From the NCBI GenBank assembly GCA_051294375.1, contig CM119265.1, positions 20,680,221-20,744,220 on the forward strand: a stretch of 64,000 nt of DNA, given 5' to 3'. The notes below the pieces were generated by a model that worked only from the letters and a program-made list of their open reading frames with translations, was not told the origin of the DNA and did not search any database. This stretch comes from Paraspadella gotoi (Eukaryota > Chaetognatha). Of the stretch, positions 56,009 through 64,000 are shown piece after piece. Made by a program: the position numbers and the translations under genes. Within the stretch, counting starts at the first letter, position 1, and the number at the start of each line of letters is the position of its first letter.

Positions 56009-57177
56009 ATCCTCTTCACAAAGACTCGTTTCTCTTTTTTCTTTCAGTTTTTTGCCGAATTTCTAGACAAAAAAAATGGCTAGACCTCTTTCAAGATGTT
56101 TTAAAAAGAAAACAAACAGATGAGATGGAATTTTTCTTATTTTTCTTTTTTTTTTTGTGTTGTTAAAAAATTTTGTTTCACACTTTATTCCCGTTGAGCG
56201 AGAGAACTGGCGAAAGCGAAAGGGGTTTGAGAGAGGGAAATCAAAAAGGGGGGGCTTTTCGTGATGGAAAGATCCACAACTCGCGGGGAAATCGAGGAAA
56301 ATATGCAAAGATCCGGAAAGATTCGAAATTATTGGAAAAACGAGGGAGTGATGGAGATAATATATTCCAATTATAGACAATAGACAGTTGTCAGTGTAAT
56401 CGGCAGCCTGAACATATGGAGCGTGAATAAATACAGCTTTTTTGAACTAAAGTAAATACCTATTATCTAACCTTGATCTACCTAAGTTTTTATCTTGTCA
56501 AGGGATGACGGCCTTGACCCGATACCCGAAATCATAAGCAAGTTTGTTTATAAATTAATGAGTAATTTTTATATTAGTTTGTAGTACTTTTCTGTAAACT
56601 CAACGTGAATTACATGTATCTTAAACGATTTTAATTTCACGCTAAATGATTTAAAAATTAAAATGCTTGTTTTTTTGTTTTTTTTTATCTTTTTTTTAAT
56701 CACGAGTTTTTCCCGCATGAAAGTCGCGCCCAAGGTGGCAAATAAATTCTTGAAGGTCACCCCAAAGGAAAACGCCGATGCTGATCGAGGGAATATTTTC
56801 TCTCGAAAAAGTCGACGATTCCACGAACGTAGAAAAGTCATTTCAAACTTCCCCCATTTAGAATCGAGCGCCGAAGAGATTTTTTTTTTCCGGAATGTGA
56901 TTAAATGATTATATTAATGATTATTATCACTCTATGTCCATCAATATTAACGATTTTCGATGGCATGAAATCGTGACAATTAACCGAAAGCTTAGATCCT
57001 CTTTTCCCGCTATCCAAATTTGATGAAAAACCATTTTACCCCTGAAAAAGATACAAGACTGAGGATATGGGCGACTCTCTAGAAATTTCAATCTCTCCCC
57101 TGTTTCTCTTTCCAGGCAATGAATCTGAGTCAGAAAATCTGGAAAAACTCCTGGGATTTTTGGGACCTTCCATACTC
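54721..57177. other. Non-coding region between D copies
   Basis: Contains a (GA)n at about 54797-54868, a pyrimidine-rich stretch (about 55020-55190), a hairpin at 55257-55331, a (CT)n at about 55972-56006, and AT-rich sequence. No exon series or RNA gene seen. Confidence 0.5.
55257..55331. repeat. Hairpin-forming inverted repeat
   Basis: The left arm begins TACAAAGAATTTAATATAGG and the right arm ends with its complement at 55331. The arms are about 31-35 nt with a loop of about 9 nt. It may be a MITE remnant or a structured RNA. No flanking duplication was identified. Confidence 0.6.
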
Positions 57178-58339
57178 TTTTCATTGTTTTTTTCGCTACG
57201 CAATTATTTGCCCATTTAACTCGAGGCGTAAAGCGGCGCAACCTCCTTTCTTAGTCCCCCCTCTTTTTCACTCTATTTTTTGGCATTTTTTCCCTTTTTC
57301 TCTCTTTTTTTTCTCCCTTCCTTCGCCCACCCCTTCCTTACCCCTCTCTCCTCCCTATCCCCTTCCATCTCCCTCGAGTCTCACCGTCTCTCCCCTCAGA
57401 TCTGCTTTCGCATCGCGTTATCCTCACAAATTCTTTCCTCTTCTCCTGTTTGTTCTTAAATTCTTCTTATCTGGCGAAATTTCGGGTCCAGCGTCGCTGA
57501 AAAAAAAAATAAAGAATCGCGCTTTCGGTCTCTTTACTCCCTTTATATCTTTGTCTCCTTCTGCTTCTTCTTTTTTTTTTCATTTTCTCCTTTCTCTCTT
57601 TAGTTTTCTCCTTCTCGCTACTTATTATCCTCACGCTTCCTTACCGTTGTGTTTTTTTTTAATTAGTAACGTTGTACTTTCTTTTCTTTCGTCTCTTCTA
57701 TTTTTTCCGTCTCCTTCTCTCCGCCTCATATTCTCCCTCTCCTGCTTTGTTCTCCTCCTTATTTTGGTCGTCTCCTTCCCGCGGCGCATCACTTCTGTTT
57801 ACGGCTGCATTCCGAGTCTTTTATAATTCACAGAGCGAGAGAGGAGATGGCGCGAGTGAATCTCGTGTCACGACGACAGTGAGAATGAAATTCGGTGATT
57901 GGATCAACTCGTTTGTTGCGGTTTGGTGAGGCCGGTCGAATTTACTCTAAGGTCAGGTCGTAGCGACGAGAGGCAAATCCCTCACCACGAAAAATTCACA
58001 CGTTGCGTTTACAGTAAGGCACGCCTCTGGGCAGGGGGCAAAACAATTTGCAAAAGACTCAGTTTATTATTATCCTTAGTCTTTATTTCACAATAACATT
58101 TAATCTTCTGAAAGACATCCTGGAAGACATTCTAAGGAAGAATGATAGACATTCTGTTAATGAACTGTTAAACTAGCTACTTTTAAAGTTTGTAACTTTA
58201 AACTAGATAGTGTTAAAGTACATACATTTGTATGTTATACATAATTCAGATATGTTCGCTCGATAACAATTCATAATTTTCATTAAAATTAGATGTATAT
58301 GTATACTGAATATACTTTTCATATTTATCTAATTAAATA

Positions 58340-58411
<72 letters not shown>

Positions 58412-58520
58412 TCAGTTGAATTTCAACACTCGGTCCAAGGTGGGAGTTGGTTCTTCAAGTTTGCATTTGCTAAGCCTCGCCCCCCAGACGAAAGCGGAGC
58501 AAACCAGAGATGTTTTTTCT
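57178..58520. repeat. Duplicated block D, copy 2 (empty site)
   Basis: Second copy of block D with small indels. At 58293-58300 it keeps the unoccupied ATGTATAT target of the foldback MITE. It ends near a 25-N gap (58521-58545). Confidence 0.85.
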
Positions 58521-58545
58521 NNNNNNNNNNNNNNNNNNNNNNNNN

Positions 58546-59220
58546 CCACCTTTTCAAAAAAAAAAGGTTGCTTCTTCTTTTTTTTGAAAGAAGAAGTACA
58601 ATATAAAACATAAAACCTACAAAATAGGCGCCATGAAGCCGAAGAAAAACTATTAATCAACGAAAGCACAACCAAAATAGAAGAGGAAAAGGTGGGGGTA
58701 GCGAACATAACACAGAAAAAAATACATCACCGAAAGAGAAAGAATGATCAAGATAAATAAATTTAACTCAAAAAAGTATGGTCGGGAAGAGAACGAGACA
58801 GAGGAAGATAAGACAATCAAGTACATAATAAATAAAGAGGAAAAGAGCTATAGCAACGAGTATAAAAACCAATCAAAAAAGAAGACAAAACGAAAAGATA
58901 ATCGGAAAGAGAGAGAAAAGAAAGAAGAAAAAGAAAAAAAAGACAAGAGACTCACAATAAATGTCATCAAAGATCAATAATAGATAGGGGGAAGACATAA
59001 CCATAAACTAATCAAGAGAAGAAAAAAGAAAAGAGAAGAGAGAGGAGGGAGGAAGAAAGAGGAGGGATAAGTAAGATAAATCTGTATAAGCAGGAAAAAG
59101 ATTTAAAAAAGAGAATAAAGAAAATGCAGGAAAGAGAAAGAGAAAAAAGATAAAAACAGAGAAGACAGGGATAACGAAAGAAAAGAATATGTCTAATTAT
59201 AATTTTATCTTTTTTTTTAA
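58546..59220. other. A/G-rich low-complexity stretch
   Basis: A Lys/Glu-rich frame of 78 codons at 58744-58980 reflects the purine-rich composition. No family recognised and not called as a gene. Confidence 0.5.
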
Positions 59221-59272
59221 AACGAGGAAAGGGAAATTCGGCGTTCTTTACCGGCCCCCTCGCCGCATACCG

Positions 59273-59337
<65 letters not shown>

Positions 59338-61000
59338 CATTTTATTCTTTTATTTTTTTAAAAGTTTGTTTGAAGGGGCCCCCGAATTTGTTAGTTTTTT
59401 ATTTTAGTTATTTTATTTTTAGAATGCCGGCCCCGCAATGTTTTTTTTTTTTAAAGAAATCTGAAGGTGGGAGGAGGGGGGTAGAGAGGGTAGAGTGTAA
59501 AAAAAAAAAAAAAAACTGGCGTAAAGATGATGGATAAAAAAAAAATTCATGAAAACAGAGGACGAGAAAGGAAAGTGTTTGTTTGGGCGGTTTTTATTTA
59601 AAAAATAAAAAAAAATAGGCAGAAAACGATATTACTGTTAATTCCACCGCAGTTATTATTATTAATTTTCATTTTGAAGAAATGCCCGGGTAATGTTTTT
59701 ATAATTTGAGGTCGATTGACACTGATAGTTTTATGCCGTAAAAACGATATGTGGCGAGGTCTTTTCTCTTTCACCAATTTCGCTAAAGTGAATTTTTTTT
59801 TTAAAGGTTTTTAACGGCGTCGAGAAGTTAGAGGTTCGCTAAACTTTTTTATTTTGGAATTCAGCGAGAGAGAGAGAGAGAGAGACGAGAGAGAGAGAGA
59901 GTAGATAGAGAGAGAGGGAGAGAGAGAAGAGAGAGAGAAGAGAGAGAGAGAAGAGAGAAGGCTAGAACGGCTGAGATTCTTTCTCTCACCAAAGAAGATT
60001 TTAAATTACATAGAGGAGAGAATTCAGCCCATTCGAAAAAAAGGACTTTGTTCAAGAATAGGAAAAAAAGGGATTAACTTCAATATTCTAAGACCGAAGT
60101 TAGAAAATTTAACAAGAAAAAAAAAAGAAGGCGACGAAAATGATCATAAAAATCTGACGAGACGATGAGTTGAGAGATGACGATTCGAAAAAAAAGCTTG
60201 AAGCACCGAGAATGAAAGATGAGATGAGAAATTAAAAATTCGATTTGACGAGAGCTAAGAATTCCGGACGAAAGATGGGAAACGCTGTCGCGTCTACGCT
60301 GAAAGAGCTCTTCAGTCGCGTTCGGCACGGAAGCGTGATCCCCGGAGACCTTGACGAGGACAGCGTTCGACGACGATCAACGATGATCGTCGACGACAAA
60401 AAAATCCCGACTAAAATGACGCGCTCAAAAGGCCTTTAATGACCCAATAAGAGGTGTAAAAGATAAGTCGAAATCTTCATGGAGTCCCGATCGATGAAGC
60501 GCCTTTGTTCGTCCGGTTGAAAGACGACGATGACGATTGCGAAGACGATAAACGACGATGATGAAGGAAGACGAGTTGACGTCGCATGACGCAATGAGGA
60601 CGAAGGCGAGACGACGACAATAACGACCATTATCGTATCTTGCGTCGCGGATGGAAAAACCGGGAAATAAGCGAAAATCTTTCGCGTCCTGTTTATTGAC
60701 GAGCGAGGGTCGTTACGCGCAAAACGGACGGAAGACGACGCGGAGCGACGACAAAGAAGACGACGTTAACGAGATCTGTAACCCGTTCGCCTAAAAGCAG
60801 ACGACGACGACGAACGAAACAACAACAAAAAACGGCGTCATTTTTAAAAAAAGAATTTTTAGTTAGAAAAAAAAAAAAAAAAAAAAAAAAAAAAACAAAA
60901 AGAAAAAAAAACGGATTTTTTTTTTTGTGTGAATATCACGAATTTTCAATTCCCCTCCAGTCTCTCTCTCTCTCCTCTCTCTCTCTCTCCTAATTACTCC
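59221..61000. repeat. Duplicated block A, copy 2
   Basis: Counterpart of 36940-38541 in direct orientation, with a T run of about 60 nt (about 59276-59337), far longer than in copy 1, and a long A run near 60870-60895. Its right end (60672-61000) is oriented opposite to copy 1. Confidence 0.8.
60275..60439 (+). CDS. Small ORF in block A, copy 2 (54 aa, uncertain)
   Basis: ATG at 60275 to TAA at 60437-60439. It starts MGNAVASTLKELFSRV, so Gly2 could be N-myristoylated, and continues through VIPGDLDED to a basic C-terminus. Copy 1 keeps the start codon and the VIPGDLDE segment, but the frame is changed by indels. It could be a small protein or a first exon. I do not recognise a family. Confidence 0.25.
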   Translation: MGNAVASTLKELFSRVRHGSVIPGDLDEDSVRRRSTMIVDDKKIPTKMTRSKGL

Positions 61001-61168
61001 CCCCCCCCCTCTCTCTCTCTCTTCTCTCTGATGCCCCATGAGGACGGGAGAAGAAAGTTCCACCGAAAAAAAACTGCAGTCCTCTTGTGATACGGAAATA
61101 TACGGAGGAGAGGAGAAGAGCAGAGAGGAGGAGGAGTTGGAGGTTTGAAGAAGAGACGAGAGCAGAGA

Positions 61169-61200
<32 letters not shown>

Positions 61201-61772
61201 TGAGTTGAGGATGGAGATGGAGAGAGAAGGAGAGAGAGAGAGAGAGAGAGAGAGGAGCGAGAGGCATACTTGGGCAGCTCTGAGGGACCGAGGAAAATAG
61301 AAGGTGTACAAATTGATACCAAGACGTGTGAGATGACACAGGCGTTAGCGACGACGACGACGACTGTTAAGTAACCCACGCATTAGCGACGTTGACGGCC
61401 CCGCATGGCTTCGGTTTAAATAGCCAAATAAAAAAACATTATTTCGGACAAGAGGCTCGTGCGGCTTGATTCAAAGAAAAATTAAAAAGAAAAAGAAGAG
61501 TTGGAAGCTCGAAGGAAAAAAAAAAAAAGCTGAGGAAAAACATAGGGAAACAGAAAAAAAAAACAATGGAAAAGACAAGAAAAGAAAGTGAATTAAGTGA
61601 AAAAAACAAATTTAATCATGATTAAGGAAAATCGTAATAGGAAAGTAGTACACTAAAATAAATAAAATTAAATCCATTATTAATCAATATTCAGGAATAA
61701 TTCGGCTCTTAATATTTTATTCTCCTTTCTATTTTTTTTCATATTCTTTTAATTTTACCTTTTTTTTCTTTT
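61001..61772. other. Low-complexity stretch filling the gap of copy 1
   Basis: CT-rich, GA-rich and A-rich sequence without a gene. It lies where copy 1 has the 687-N gap. Confidence 0.55.
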
Positions 61773-62360
61773 TAAAGTAATCTTCTCGTCATTTCCTCTT
61801 TTTCCTCTCTTCTCTTGCCTCTCCCTTTTCTTTATGTCAATCTCCAATTCGCTTTTTGTTCCCAGATCACCCCACGGCACCGGCTCCCGATTCTGTCCCC
61901 TCGTCCTAGTCGTCGTGCCTCATCCGCTAATAATAATTAAATTGACGCCATTTCATTTCACTCTCGCATCCGCGACGATCGAGCGATAGACCAGACGGGT
62001 CCTCGTCACGAGTCAACTTCGAACGTGTTAACGGGGAGGGAAATCCCGCTTGTGACTTCGAGCGGCGGACGCGAAAGGCGAATACATTGAGGTAAATAAT
62101 CACGAGCAAGATTTAAAAAGTTAAGAAAAGGTTATGACATGGTGAGATATCTTGAATTGAGTAATAAATGTGCGAAAAATAGTAAATTACTTACGACATT
62201 GGAAAGTATTTGAAAAGAGTAAAGCGATGGAAAAAAGCGATTGAAAGATCAGAGAGAGCGATAGACATTAAAGTTGAAGAGCGATGAATGATTCGTTTGA
62301 GAAGGTTTTTCTCATGAGGTTGAAATTACGATGGGTTTACGATACGCGCGTGCGAGGAGA
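61773..62360. repeat. Duplicated block B, copy 2
   Basis: Second copy of block B (see 39229-39870). It is followed by a (GA)n-rich segment at about 62356-62438 and then directly by block E copy 3, without the 1.24-kb segment found between B and E in copy 1. Confidence 0.8.
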
Positions 62361-62467
62361 GAGAGAGAGGAGGAGAGACAGGAAGGAGAGAGAGAGAGAG
62401 AAGAGAGAGAGAAAGAAGAGAGAGAGAGAGAGAGAGAATGTATGCAGTGTAGGGGATAGTATGAAGG

Positions 62468-62714
62468 TAAGAAATTCAATAGAAGAAAAAAGCGTTTTTT
62501 TCGAATATACAAAAAATACATAGAAAAGATTTATAGCGAAAAAGAAAGATTGAAAGAAATTACATATGGGAATTTGATCAAGGGTTAGAGTTATCTATCT
62601 TTGATTGGAATAGAGAATCAGTAAATCATCTGAGTCAGAAGCAAAGGATCTAGATCCAAAATTTGGTTTTTTGGTATTTCTCTTTACGTTTGTCATTCTC
62701 TCTCTCTCTTCTCT

Positions 62715-62770
<56 letters not shown>

Positions 62771-63594
62771 AGTGAATTATTTCCGTGGTCGTCAATTCGA
62801 ACATCTTATATCTGAGTCATAACAACTTTTGCTTCCGAAAGATGATCAATAGCAAGTTTCGTTTTACCCCAGATTTTTTTCTCCGTCCGTGACGAAGTCA
62901 CGAATGTCCAATCCAGGATTCATTCAATTCATAATGTAAATTTGGTTTTTAAGTCTGAGAATTTAACTCAGCTTTTTTCCTCTCACCTTTTCTCACCCTC
63001 GAAGCGACTCGGGAACTATGTGCTAAAATATACGACTTTACATGATTATTCAGACTTTTTATCATATATAAAGTTCGTCAGAGCAGCTGTCGGAAGATTC
63101 TTCACTTTTGACCGCGCCGAATCCGCTGGGATTTTCGCCGACCGGCTGTCGCCTGTCGGCCGTTCGGCTGTCAGCCCGAAATCTTCTGTCGGTTTTTCCG
63201 AAACGAATTTCTTGACGAAGTTTCGAATCGACATAATCCGATCTCTTTTGCCCCGATGAAAAAACATCATGGGAAATGCGGGCTTTTGTTCTGAACAGAG
63301 GGTGTTGAGTCCAGAGTCCAGAGTTGGAAAGAGAAATACAGATTTTGGCTTCTTTGATCAACGCGTATGTTTCCAATGGCATGTGAAACTTCACAATGAT
63401 CGACGGTTTAAGCTTGGTAAAGATTTTCCGAAGATTCTCTCTCTCTTCTTTCGTCACATTTCGCCTTTCTTTTAATACTACGTCCATTCTAATCTCTTTC
63501 CACTGCAAAACCTCATGATCTGTCTGCTTTAAGAACGGAGAGGAGGAGAGAGAGAGAAATAAGAAGAGGAGAGAGAAAGAGAGAAGAGAGAGAT

Positions 63595-63630
<36 letters not shown>

Positions 63631-63908
63631 GAGTGAGAGAGAGAAATGTGTATATAGACGAGCGTGCCCTTTTCAACTACGAATCAGATAACAAAACGAG
63701 TTTAAATACAAATAAAGATGTTGAAAAGATGGTATGTTGTAAATAAAAAATAGAAGCTTGCTTATTCTACATTCAGCGCGAACAAGCTATTCAAGATTTC
63801 CCTCACAATTCATGTATGAGTTTCAAAATCTCCATGCGTTTTTCCAAAAAAGGTTAAATTAATTTCCTCTTTCTCGCGGTTTCAAGTTCACGTCAGCGAC
63901 TAGACAGG

Positions 63909-63992
<84 letters not shown>

Positions 63993-64000
63993 GTCTGACC
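62468..64000. repeat. Duplicated block E, copy 3
   Basis: Third copy of block E, including GCAAAGGATCTAGATCCAAA, the CTGTCGGC-type tandem near 63145, GTGCCCTTTTCAACTAC, and a final (CT)n at about 63912-63992. It runs to the window edge. Confidence 0.75.

Overview
The window is eukaryotic and metazoan. It has spliced genes with GT-AG introns, one of them (hemicentin) animal-specific, and a long non-coding half dense in (CT)n/(GA)n microsatellites. The architecture and moderate intron sizes fit an invertebrate bilaterian, perhaps a non-insect arthropod, but I cannot name the species. Assembly quality is uneven: there are eleven N gaps, several exons carry apparent single-base indels, and the right half holds large near-copies that differ mainly by indels.

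Left part (1-9.5 kb): the 3' portion (20 exons, about 870 codons) of a plus-strand gene for an extracellular protein with seven Ig-like domains and one EGF-like domain. Its 5' end lies left of the window. A complete minus-strand prosaposin-like gene (three coding exons, about 531 aa, one saposin A and five saposin B domains) is nested inside its 2.85-kb intron.

Middle (11.15-30.3 kb): a complete minus-strand hemicentin gene, convergent with the Ig gene. Sixteen coding exons join in phase to about 4,417 aa: signal sequence, VWA domain, about 30 Ig domains, six thrombospondin type 1 repeats, a nidogen G2F domain, nine EGF-like domains (eight with the calcium-binding D-x-[DN]-E-C start) and a fibulin-like C-terminus. 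The first 14 exons are short and GC-rich at third codon positions. The last two are giant (4.0 and 6.1 kb), more AT-rich, and separated by one 125-nt intron.

Right part (30.3-64 kb): I see no convincing complete gene. It holds a 0.9-kb polypurine tract upstream of hemicentin, further strand-asymmetric tracts, and blocks present two or three times (36.9-39.9 with 59.2-62.4 kb; 41.1-42.8 with 47.6-49.0 and 62.5-64.0 kb; 44.2-47.6 with 49.0-50.9 kb; 52.7-54.7 with 57.2-58.5 kb), one with an internal inversion. The clearest mobile element is a 614-bp foldback MITE at 53,854-54,467. It has 8-bp target duplications, and the paralogous block at 58.29 kb preserves the empty site.

The three genes all act outside the cytosol: hemicentin and the Ig/EGF protein in extracellular matrix or cell adhesion, prosaposin in lysosomal sphingolipid breakdown. 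Nothing in the sequence shows that they are co-regulated.
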